From Elysia marginata (lineage: Eukaryota; Mollusca; Gastropoda; Plakobranchidae), in NCBI GenBank assembly GCA_019649035.1, contig BMAT01002019.1, positions 503,336 to 525,461 on the forward strand: a DNA stretch of 22,126 bases. Direction: 5' to 3'. The position numbers and the translations under genes were made by a program. Under the pieces are notes generated by a model, which worked only from the letters and a program-made list of their open reading frames with translations, was not told the origin of the DNA and did no database searches. Positions 9,510 through 18,824 of this stretch are shown here, one piece after another. Positions within the stretch are counted from its first letter, which is position 1, and each line of letters begins with the position of its first letter.

Positions 9510-9603
9510 GGCTTTCAAGAGGAAATGCCCGAAATGACTGCCCTTATGATTCGAACCTTCGACTTATAGATGCTTCGGCACCCACCGCCTTGCCACTTAG
9601 AGA
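9510..9603 (-). mobile_element. tRNA-derived SINE head of a different family
   Basis: On the minus strand GTGGCAAGGCGGTGGG (9581-9596) resembles an A box. GGTTCGAATC (9548-9557) is a near-perfect B box at suitable spacing, followed by GGGCAGTCATTTCGGGC. The body differs from the 9195-9427 copy, so this is probably another SINE lineage. The tail may continue to about 9440. Confidence 0.55.
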
Positions 9604-9833
9604 AACATAGCCTATTAATTAGAGAAACGCGTCGTTTCTGACAGCAGCTATTCTTTGAGTTCAGAAAATACAGTTATTTAATCTTATGAAGAGCGGAGAC
9701 ATGTAGTCGGTGTTTAATGGTGAGGAGGGTAAATGCTAAAGAAAAGCAGAAAAGAGGAGGGGGGGCTGCTCTATTGAGCGAGACAGGTTAAGAGGGGCAC
9801 CTGACTTCGAAATGGTTTTGTTGAAAGATGGGA

Positions 9834-9932
9834 TAGAGGAAGAGACAGACAGAGAGAGAGAGAGAGACAGGCAGACATAGGGAAAGGGAGAGAGAGATAA
9901 GAGTGCGTGTGCTTTGGGTGAGATAGAGAGAA
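9834..9932. repeat. GA-rich simple repeat
   Basis: AGAG/ACAG tract with a pure (GA)n core at about 9851-9867. Minus-strand frames across it are Ser/Leu-rich artefacts. Confidence 0.9.
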
Positions 9933-10084
9933 GGGTCATATTTCTTTCCTTTAATACTGCTATTTTCAATAATGTAATTTTGTGCAATTGCTATAATACT
10001 GATCATCTCAAAATCTGCTGGCCTGACTAAGAATTAATTATTTTTAATACGTGTACTTATGTACTTTATATTAACTGAATAGCT

Positions 10085-11551
10085 TGAATTGAATTGAACT
10101 ACCCTCATACTTACAACGTTCACAACGACATCATATGTGCTGCAGACAAAGGCTATGTATCTATTCTTGCTTTGTTAGACCTATGTGCAGCACTTGGTAC
10201 TTTTGATCACAGCATTTTGCTAGAAAGATTGTCTAAAACGTTTGCACTGTCAGGGGTTGTCTTAAAGTAGTTTCGTCTTATTCAGTGGACGTACTCAGTG
10301 TATTATGATAAACAACCAGATTTCCTCTAGACTTGACCTCAGCTATTGAGTTCCTCAAGAATCTGTGTTAGGACCTGTCCTGTACACCATGTATACAAAA
10401 CCTTTAGGCGCACTCATTGAAAGTTTTGATTTATGTAATCACATGTACACTGATGACACCTAAGTGTACCGCTCTTCATGTCCAGAAAATCTTCCTACCT
10501 TAGTCAAAAAATTTATAACTTGCAAATCGCACGTTGAGAATTAGTTGATTGTTAATAAACTAAAGATGAATGAAGACAGGACAGAGCTTCTAGCATGTAG
10601 CATTGACAGAAAAGCTTCTCCTCTTGCTGTTGGCCACATATACATTGATAGTGATAAGATACTGTTTTCTACAAAAGCTAAAAATCTTAGTGTTTGTTTT
10701 GATGTGAAGTTGTCAATGACCCATCATATCAATCATTTGTCCCAAATAATGTTCTTGGAGCTATGCAGGTTTAAACAGATTAGATATTTTTTATATGAAG
10801 ACGCTGTGAAAACTCTTGTCTCTTCTTTCAATCTATCTAGATTAGACTACTGCCATTCCTTGCAATATAAATTACCCATAGATGCACTAAAGAGGCTTAA
10901 GCTGATTCAGAACAATGCTGTCCGTATCATTTTGAAGAAAAAAAACCGCAAAATAGATCATGTATCACCTATATTAAAGCATTCACACTGTACAAGCTAG
11001 AATAGAATATAAGATCGCTGCTTTATGCTACAAATGTATTCAAGGTTATGACCCTGGTTATCTTCTGTCAGTTTGTACACCCCCACTCGTAACTTAAGAT
11101 CAGGTAACAAAGCTCTGTTGTTAGTTACGTGTAAACCATCAAGGAAATACGGCAATATAGCTTTTTTACAATGTGCACCAGTAGTCTGGAATGCCCTTTC
11201 AATCAGGGAGGCTGCTTCTGTAAATCAGTTTAAGATAACATTGAAAACACATTTTATCAAGGCGTATGAAGACCTTAATAAGTTTGTCTTCAGAAACTCT
11301 TCCACTGACCGATGGTGAATTTATATCCCTTTTTTAAATTTGTGTACTTAAACCTTTTGTTTTTCTTCTGTTTGTTCGAATTATTGTCAATGGACTATGT
11401 TTTTATACAAGATTTCCATTATGTCAGCTTTGTTTGCGTGGGCAGACAGACTATTGTAAAGAGCGTCGAGCCTACATGTAGGAATAGGCGCTAGAAAATA
11501 ACGTCATTATTATTATTATCAACATTATTATTGTGTTAATTATTATTACCC
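10085..11551 (+). mobile_element. decayed non-LTR retrotransposon (CR1/L2/Jockey-type), 3' half
   Basis: Broken frames on the + strand follow the C-terminal half of a LINE reverse transcriptase. VHNDI and ILALLDL, then FDHSILLERLSKTF (motif A region), start near 10118. The catalytic YADD box survives as YTDD at 10446-10457, followed by a stop where Gln is usual (10461-10463). The thumb-like region NKLKMNEDRTELL to QNNAVRIILKKK is at 10548-10950, with SRLDYCHSLQYKLP inside it. A last block, YTPTRNLRSGNKALL to FKITLKTHF, is at about 11076-11260. At least two frameshifts and several stops make it non-functional. The 3' end has TGTAAAGAGCGTCGAGCC (11455-11472), GGCGCTAGAAAATA and an ATT-rich tail (about 11504-11551), typical of these elements. 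The 5' half is missing, as expected from incomplete reverse transcription. The exact clade is unresolved. Confidence 0.9.
10545..11000 (+). pseudogene. reverse-transcriptase C-terminal fragment of the LINE (longest intact frame)
   Basis: This 151-codon frame holds the region after the catalytic box: LKMNEDRTELL, then NLSVCFDVKLSMTHHINHL (NLGVxFD in intact relatives), then LVSSFNLSRLDYCHSLQYKL and LIQNNAVRIILKKK. The family pattern continues in a different frame from about 10995 (ARIEYKIAALCYKCIQGYDP) and again in another from 11073, so at least two indels follow. The ATG at the start is accidental; the homology begins further upstream. It encodes no functional protein. Confidence 0.85.
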
Positions 11552-13714
11552 TGCTTTATTACCCCAAAAAGGTATTTTAACTCAGTACTTTCACAAGGCC
11601 TTTTACGTCACATTCCTACGATTCTAAATGTTGTGTTTAGCATACCTTGAATAGAATTTTTACTAAATTGTACGAATATGGTTGGAGACTCGTCGTAAAT
11701 ATGATGTAAAATTAAAACCGCAACCGAGGTGTACTGTTAGGCCTTTGAGGACGCTGAATCAAAAAACAACGGTGGTCTGGATCGTCACAAAGCATTTAGC
11801 AATTATGTGGAGTGAGTAGTGTATTCATTTTTTACATATTGCAAGTTGTCATCGCGCTGCCGACATTGCCCAACTCATCTTTGCCAAAAGGGCAAAAATC
11901 AAAATTAAGGCGGTTGTTTAAGACTGTGTGTTTGTGTTAGGAAAAATCACCAAATATGGATTTAAAAATATGGCCAAACACTTTTTTTTTAATTGGAAAT
12001 ATGTTACATTGGGTAATTTGGAGTTTAAAAACGAGTTTACTCCATTTTGCCAGAGTCGCACTTAGCAATATTGTCAGCACCGTGATGATATTCAACATTT
12101 AGTATTAAAAAATTAGAGCTACAAAATTAATCCGAGAAAAGATGTAATCTGTGGGATCGTTGTTTTTTTATTTGTCTTTAGTTTTACAAGATCAATAACC
12201 TTATGTAAGAAAATGAATTTTTAAGTAAGTACAAAACTAAGTCTTCCGGAGAAGGGAATGAAACAAGTAAACTATCAGTGTAACATCATTCTTAGTGTAG
12301 TTATACCACTTAACAATCTCCTTTTTCCAGCTCTTCCATGAGAAAATTACTACTAAAGCACTCAAGGCTTTTCAAAAAATCTGAAATATGAGAATATACC
12401 TTCATAGAAGATAACTGTGTCACAGTCATTAACACTCATGAAAAAAAAATCATAAACATTCATTATATACTATAGAACCCAATTATCAATTCATACTTGC
12501 ATCAGTCAACCATGGGAATGGAACAAATATTTTACCGTTTTACAGCATTTTAAAAAAGTTAAGCAAGGAGATATCGAGTAAAAATAATACATGTGTTTCG
12601 ATATCATGGCGCTTAAATACAAAGATAAAATTCAGTATTGTATCATTCATAAATCTCGAGATAAAAAAAAAATTTAAAACTGAATGCACTAAATAATATT
12701 ATTAATGTTATTTTCCGTAGATTATCACAAAAGGCACTCACCCGTTTTTAGGAGGGGCGTTGTTGTTGGTTTGTCTGCTCGACCTACGTACGTGTCGAAG
12801 ATAAAGTTTGATATTGAAGTAGACTCGCTGTCTTCTCTGCCTTGTTCCCCTGGCAAGCTTAGCATCTTAATTAAGCTTAAGGTACCGTGAGGATATAAGA
12901 CACTTTAATAGACAATGGAGAGCGTGGCAGCTCCAGGTTAGAGGAGATTAAAGATCGATATTTCTACAGAAGCTGTTGTACTAGAAATAATGTAGATGTC
13001 TTAGGAGAGTGTTTCATTAAAGCTACAGGGTACATAAATATGGACTAAAAGAATCGGGGGAGGGGCGGTTTAATGTGTATAATAGTACAGGGATGATTAG
13101 CACGTGAAGGAAGAGGGATGAACGCGGCAGGCATAGACAGGGATATAGAAAATTTCTATTTAGTTATGTTTAGGCATAATAATTTTTTTTTAAAAGAGGT
13201 GGGTGACTTGATATTCTATCTTCTAGACGAAATCATGTCAATTTATTTGCTTGGTAGCAAAAGTTGTGTTCATCAATGTTCTAGTCTTTAAATTTTATAA
13301 TTATGTTGTTAATTAGTTAGTGTTTTCAACGATATAATGCGTTAATGCTTCCGTTTTCGCTGCCGACACACTAATTTTTTTAGTAAATATTGTTCCATCT
13401 TTGATCTTGTGAATCATACACATACAGAGCGAACGGTTATTTCATTACAACTCTAAGTCTTCTTAGTATGAAGTAGAAACGTTTTGTTCTTGTAGCATAG
13501 CAGTTTTGAATAAGTATAATATTCTTAACAAAGCAAAATTTTCCACGATTTATAACCCCAAAAATGTAACTCTTTTCTTCTGTGCATAATTCGATTTTAA
13601 CCATCTTTATTTCTTTGTTTTATTTTTTTAATTGTATACTCTATATTAATCTCTGTCGGGAGATTTGGCTTCGTTACTCAGCGTAACTGTGTCGACAACG
13701 AGCAGCGCTACTAA
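11552..13714. other. long AT-rich stretch without a supported gene
   Basis: Stops are frequent in all frames. A less AT-rich patch at 12750-12900 carries a 61-codon + strand frame with no recognisable motif. No transposon protein, tRNA-like promoter or terminal repeat stands out. Confidence 0.5.
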
Positions 13715-13955
13715 TGCCCCAGCCAACCAACATATTTGAAAGCCCCTTTAAACCATTTGCAGGGTGTTGCAGGCGCATATCACAAATTCAAGAATTGCCT
13801 GTAACTGGTTACCCAATTTACAAGTGGGTGGACTGGGGAAAAGTTAAGAGTAAATTGCTTTCCCAAGGCAATTGCAATATGGTATGGTCGGCAATCGAAC
13901 CCGCGACCTCTAGATCACGAGTGCGACGCGCTAACCACTCTGCCCCGCTGCTGGT
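13715..13955 (-). mobile_element. tRNA-derived SINE, copy 2 (MetaSINE-like core)
   Basis: The minus strand opens with a tRNA-like head: GGCAGAGTGGTTAGCGCG (A box, about 13928-13945) and GGGTTCGATTGC (B box, 13891-13902). A core follows at about 13806-13867 with CTTGGGAAAGC, CTTTTCCCCAGTCCACCC and AAATTGGGTAACC, then CTTGAATTTGTGA and AAAGGGGCTTTC. It aligns along its length with copy 1 at 9195-9427. This copy keeps the better A and B boxes. The + strand open frame over it is antisense to the SINE and is not a gene. Confidence 0.85.
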
Positions 13956-13989
13956 AAAGACATTAGTAAAGCAAAGTAAAGAGAGGTTT

Positions 13990-14145
13990 TTATAGCAACA
14001 AGTCAGTTAAAATGCTCTCAGCACTTTACATGGATTCCCCAAAAGACTACTTCCAACCTTTTCGAATGAGAGACGAACAACAGTTCAAGCGCATCACTCC
14101 GGCATGCTAAACGAGATCTTTGACTGCACTTAGCTGAGTGACACC
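13990..14145. repeat. dispersed repeat block, copy 2 (related to 4500-4575)
   Basis: The segment at about 14085-14145 shares AAGCGCATCACTC and a GAGTGAC end with the block at 4500-4575. The part before it (ATGCTCTCAGCACTTTACATGG) looks like a transposon tail. It sits right after the 13715-13955 SINE head. Family unknown. Confidence 0.45.
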
Positions 14146-14329
14146 TAAGTCTTTCTTATAAAGTTTTTTTTTCCGATAGCATGTTCATCAAAATAATGAT
14201 TGATGTCTTGAAGGATTTCAAGAAGCCATCATGAAATAGTAAATCTATGCAAAGATGCATCAAGCGGCAGTCCGATAAGAATATGGCTTAAGCGATTGGT
14301 TTGATGTAAAAAAGGCATGTAACAAGGCT

Positions 14330-14330
<1 letters not shown>

Positions 14331-14380
<50 letters not shown>

Positions 14381-14416
14381 ATCTCTATTTCTGTTTATCT
14401 CTCTCTCTGTCTCTCC
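14331..14416. repeat. (CT)n microsatellite
   Basis: Pure CT for about 45 bases (14331-14375), then an interrupted CT tract to about 14416. It abuts the reverse-transcriptase fragment that follows. Confidence 0.97.
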
Positions 14417-14419
14417 CCG

Positions 14420-14870
14420 GCAATTTTTAGTTTGTGCTTAGAGACAATTATGCGAAATGCCGAGGAGGACCCCGAAGACTAGAAATTTGATCCAATAAAA
14501 ACTCCTGGTCATGAAATCAAAGAGTTACGTTTCGCAGACAACACGTTCCTTGTGTCCCATACAGCACATGGTGTAAACAACCTATTGCAAGTATGTGAAA
14601 AACCAGCGAAGAAAAGGTCCTTTTGCCAAATGCAAACAAAGCCAAGATCCTAAACACCTATAATAGTGTAAGACGGTGAACAGCTAGAGAATGTCACTAA
14701 CTTCATTTGCCTTGGCGCAAACTTCAATGCTGATGGGAAACATACGAGAGAGATAAGAAGAAGATTGGACATCGTAATGGCTTTGGTAAAGAAACCGATT
14801 ATTCTGTGGAGCAGTCAATCAATACTCCTACAGCTGAGACAGCTAAAGAAAGCAAAAAATAAATTCTACG
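14420..14870 (+). pseudogene. fragment of a second non-LTR retrotransposon reverse transcriptase
   Basis: Across three frames the + strand reads ETIMRNAEEDPED (from 14441), then EIKELRFADNTFLVSHTAHG (from 14513), with the catalytic FADD box altered to FADN at 14531-14542. LLPNANKAKILNTYN follows after one frameshift. After another come DGEQLENVTNFICLGANFN and DGKHTREIRRRL. The FADD, NxxKTKxL, YLG and EIRRRL motifs in this order are the LINE reverse-transcriptase C-terminal half. It differs clearly from the 10-11.5 kb element, so it is another family. Frameshifts and internal stops make it dead. Both ends are truncated and no 3' tail is seen. Confidence 0.8.
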
Positions 14871-15197
14871 ACGCCTTGCATGAAAAAGGACAAAACTTGA
14901 ACCACGTGAAATGACAAGTTTTTCGTAAGGCATGATTAAACTATTAGAGAACTTATAGACGGCCTTTAGAGCGGATCGCGGTTTTCTAACTGTGAGAGTT
15001 AAAATTTGTTTCAAATAAATAAATTTTTTATCTTTTAACTTCAGAATTATAATCCTGAGTTCATTCTACTCTATACTAGTGTGGTTACATACCAAGCACG
15101 CGTACATGTTTTGATTTAGAAAATTTTCTGTAGAATATAATGTCCTCCGTGTCTCAATCTGCCTGTACCGGTACCGTGATTCCAAAATAAACAATTT

Positions 15198-15285
15198 GTT
15201 TCTATTTTTTTTTTTTTTTTGGAAATAATGCAACAGCTGATTGGTTGATACAACTTGATAGCGCGGCGTTCAAAAAAAAATTTGG
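15198..15285 (+). repeat. shared block, copy A (with 17372-17456)
   Basis: GTTTCTAT followed by a T run, GGAAATAATGCAA, AGCTGATTGGTTGATA (15235-15250) and GCGCGGCGTTC. The order and most of the bases recur at 17372-17456 in the same orientation. It ends about 55 bp before the start codon of the Harbinger-like remnant, so it may be part of that transposon. ATTGG is an inverted CCAAT box and could have served as its promoter. Confidence 0.7.
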
Positions 15286-15339
15286 AAGCTAATTCCCTTT
15301 TCTTTGTTGTAAGAGGTACGATTTGGTCATTTTATAATC

Positions 15340-15588
15340 ATGGCATAAGCAGAGTCAGACACGGAGCTTGTAGTTCTACATTTACACACAAAACAAAGTA
15401 GGAAGAGAAAGGGGCGCGTGTCAGTGCATGAAATTTTGCAGAGAAGAAGTGAATATGGAGACTGAGAATACCACCACCTTGTCTAGGAACTGCATTTTCA
15501 TCCTGCGAATTTCAAGCTGTATTTTCGAATGACTGAGGATCAATTTGACTAAGTTTTGGAATTAATTCAAGACGATATTCGCAAAAAA
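15340..15588 (+). pseudogene. PIF/Harbinger-like transposase, N-terminal remnant
   Basis: From ATG at 15340 a single frame reads ESDTELVVLHLHTKQSRKRK, then VSVHEILQRRSEYG, EYHHLV, ELHFHPANFKLYFRMTEDQF and VLELIQDDIRKK. The pattern VHxIxxRRxExGxxHxLVxEL followed by FxxYFRMTxxQFDxxLxLI is the N-terminal region of PIF/Harbinger DDE transposases (HARBI1/ALP1-like proteins). Four in-frame stops (15346, 15463, 15484, 15550) each fit a single-base change or small indel, so it is a decayed copy. Homology stops at AAAAAA|GTAGGC, possibly an old exon end. I see no catalytic DDE part downstream. This is family recognition from memory without a search. Confidence 0.7.
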
Positions 15589-17371
15589 GTAGGCCTACTA
15601 ATTGGAAGAACGACTGGCCATTTGCTTGAGGTCAGTAAAGTTTTGGTGTTTTCCCGATATCAAATTTATTTTGGATTTGCAATGTATGCATTTGAGTGGG
15701 AAATACTGTAACAGACACACTTTGAGCAGGATTTAAAATATTATTTTTTTTTACTTTCAAAAAATGAAATACAGATGAGGCTGTCCTAGAAGTTTGTCAA
15801 GTTCATACCATGTCCTCTTCAACCCAATAAATATAGGTCTAGGTTTAGTACTTTTCCATCGTAAAAGCTTGTTTCATGTTGAAAAACGGCTGAAGAGATA
15901 TTATAGTTTTGGTTGTGTCGTGTCACACGATTTTGTTTGGTTCTTGATTTTGTAGAAAAACGACATGTTTTCTAGGCTTCTTGGTGTGGACACTTTTATT
16001 GACGTAGGTTACCTTTGAAATAACTGTCTTCCCTATTCAACCTTGACGTTTTAGCGATGAACTTAAACTGCAGGTCTGGAGGTCTGATAGACCTATACTA
16101 AAAATTTGGGTCTATGTATCAATCCAGATTTGCTTAGGTCTAGCGGAGATAACGATTGTACTCGTAGTGAAAATGCTAAAGTGAAGTGTTATGTCCTCAA
16201 AATTTAGAAATACTCTTATCTTTGGTATCATCATAAACTTCTTGACAGCATGATACGGTGCACAATTCGGTTTTACATTTGAAAATATTGATTGACCCCA
16301 TAAGGTTAAGGACAGCGAGTTTTCAGAGCAAGCGATTAGATCTATCGGTGTAAATGTTTTAAGAGGCTTTATCATTATGTCCGCAAAACTGTATTGTCCT
16401 AACACTGCTAAAACCATATTTAGTGCAATGATGGCGGCAGTATGGAATTTTTATAAAATAGAAACTTCCACCCGTTTTAGGGACTCTTAATCTAGATTAA
16501 TCTTCAAGCTGAATTTGCCTAATATCATTCGAATTAGAATAGAGAAACCTCACTACAATTTTTCTTTGTCGTGAATGTTATGCCCAATGTGAATGAGCTA
16601 TATTAAATTTAATATATTGATAGAAAATGAGATAAAATTATCACAAAGGCTATTATTAGCATAGTAAAGCGATGTATGGAATAAAAGATGTAATTCTGGA
16701 ACTAGATATAAGCTTTCAGAAATAGACCTACAGAGAACTTGACGGAGTGAGTGTTGTTTCCAAATAAATAACCTGAAATTTTAATTAGTGGTTGCTTATA
16801 ATAAATTCTATCAAAATGTCTATAAGTGAGTGGAACCACGGCTTATGCTGTGCATCATAAGATGCAAATCAAGATCTAAATCTAGATCTAGATTTTTTAA
16901 AGAGAGGTAACAAAACATGACATTCTGTCTTTCCCTCAAAAAAGGTGATTTTTGTTATTACATAGGCCCTAATATGATTTATGATTTTTGTTATGTTCAG
17001 ACAGCAAATTATTTCTTTATTTGTACCAAAGCGAAAATTGACCCAAGACTGCATAAAGTGACAGATGCAATGAAAATATTGGTTGCCTTTTTTAGTTTAA
17101 ATTATATAGTGAATGATGTGTCCTCAATGTGATACGTGTTTAGATTATGACCTGTCAGTCCTATTTTCTCTCAAATTCAATTCCAAATGTCTCCCTTTTT
17201 GACTGTCTTTGTAAGCTTTTTGAGTTTTGTCGAACAAAGTTGGATTCTTTGCAACTTCTAAAATCAAAACTTCCCTTTTATCCATTGCCTCAGCATCGGC
17301 CATTACTTCAATTAGCAATTAGCCTAGCTAATAGCTATGAATAGATCAATCCTTTGCACCCATGCTTATAA
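15589..17371. other. AT-rich stretch without a supported gene
   Basis: Contains short open frames on both strands (for example 16112-16417 minus, 101 codons) with no recognisable domain. No continuation of the Harbinger-like catalytic domain is visible. An AT-rich palindrome-like word occurs near 16880-16892 (CTAAATCTAGATCTAG). Confidence 0.45.
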
Positions 17372-17608
17372 GTTTCTATTTTTGGAAATTATGCAAGGGT
17401 TGCTAGTAGCTGATTGGTTGATAGCAAGAAAGCCGCTGCAGCGTTCTGAAAAATTCACTCTGGGAGCAATCTCAGCGGCCGACAGCACAAACAGATATTA
17501 GTTGGCGTTTGTGTTCACGCTCTATTTGAACAGTCCCTCATTATTACTAATCCATTCTAGAACGAACAAACCACGTTCACGTTCGCGCTCTGTATAAACG
17601 CACCTTAA
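17372..17608. mobile_element. Harbinger-type MITE or element end (tentative)
   Basis: It begins with the block shared with 15198-15285 (AGCTGATTGGTTGATA at 17408-17423, then GCCGCTGCAGCGTTC). It ends, read on the minus strand, in TTA-AGGTGCGTTTATACAG. A GGTGCGTTTATAC-like terminus beside TAA is reminiscent of PIF/Harbinger ends with TWA target duplications. Inside, GTTCACGCTCTATTTGAACAG (about 17515) and GTTCGCGCTCTGTATAAACGC (about 17580) form a diverged direct repeat. I find no inverted partner terminus on the left side, so this is a fragment or solo end. Confidence 0.4.
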
Positions 17609-18507
17609 GAGTTTGAGATCGCAGCAGTTTGGGTCTACTCCTAGTCACAGCAATCCAGGCCCGTCACACCACCGTGAGTAGATGTCACAAATATCTATAT
17701 CTTTCACTGAATTTGAGAGGGCCACCCATTGAAATTGAGATCAACTCTGTTCTAATTTTTGAAAAACTCAAATAAGATAGATCAGTTGAGCCCTGAAACT
17801 AAAATTTGTTTACTTCTCACTGTTGGGCTTGTTCACTACGAAGCCATGAAGCAGGCCTCCCAACTGTACGATACCTATGTACAGCTTTTGTTACAGCATT
17901 GGATAATATTCATTTAAGACAATACTCATGTACAGGTTTAGAAAAAGAGGATACTGGTACCGAAAATTGAGTTATTTAATGCCAAGTCTTTTTTTCGGTT
18001 TAGTCTTTATGGCAGGCATGCATTTCGGTTTATCACATGTTTATTTATAAAGAATAAGAAGGATTCCAAATAAAAGTTCAAAATGCTTTTAGTTTCGCCT
18101 TATTTTTCGGTACATAAGTTTGATGTGCCAGTCATCTAAAAGCTATTTTTATGCTTTGCACAAAATGTATATAGATCATTAGATGTGTAATAAACCATAC
18201 AAAACGAAGATGGTATCAGAGCTTTTCAAACAAGCATTGAAAACATTAATGGCAACCTTTTATCAAGCTCAATACACTTCTATACGTACCTTAAATCTTC
18301 TATCAGTAAGTCAATAAATATGTCTAGAATAGCATACAACAAATGAAATATTTAAATATCATGTTTAAGATATTTTCCACAATGAAGATTGTAATACAGA
18401 AAATGGGTAATATCCAACCGAAACAACTACTACTACAACAAGCAGCTAGCAAGAGAACATCTCTATGCTTATGGTGCGATAAAATCTAAGTGTCTTTACA
18501 TAATGTT
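17609..18507. other. AT-rich intergenic stretch
   Basis: No open frame of note and no recognised element. Confidence 0.5.
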
Positions 18508-18824
18508 CAGGGCTGTAGATGGCCAAGGGCAAAAAAAGCTGAAAACGACTTGAGACTCGTGGCTTGGAATCAATAGAACTAGAGAGTTACAAAAGGTAAG
18601 GGTAACTCTCTGGAAGGCTCATAGGAGCAGAAGTTGTGCTCTTAATTAACTTTGATACTGCAAAAGGTTACTTGCAAGCAGGTCTAGAAACGAATTATCG
18701 AATTATTTTTTTTCTCTGTAATTCATTTTTTTTTCAAAATTGAGTAAGATAATTGAGCTGAAATCCCAAATATGAGGGGAAAAAAGCTAAAAATCAGTTT
18801 ATATCTGAAAGTTTTACATCCCTG
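18508..18824. mobile_element. possible hAT-type MITE with imperfect terminal inverted repeats
   Basis: The left end CAGGGCTGTAGA (from 18508) and the reverse complement of the right end, CAGGGATGTAAAA (ending 18824), match at 10 of the first 12 positions. CAGGGxTGTxA is a common hAT-family terminus. Length is about 317 bp with no coding capacity. The flanking 8-mers (ATAATGTT left, CTTGTTAG right) do not match, so no target duplication supports it. A perfect 10-bp hairpin stem (18581-18590 with 18602-18611) lies inside. Confidence 0.35.

Noticed and set aside
9736..10006. Minus-strand open frames across the GA tract
   Set aside because: Low-complexity Ser/Leu translation of the repeat.
12705..12890. 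61-codon + strand frame with a possible upstream acceptor
   Set aside because: Too short, no motif or partner exon, no family resemblance.
13714..13995. 93-codon + strand frame
   Set aside because: It is the antisense of a tRNA-derived SINE.
16112..16417. 101-codon minus-strand frame
   Set aside because: No domain or signal recognised, no matching exons, and AT-rich codon use like the background.
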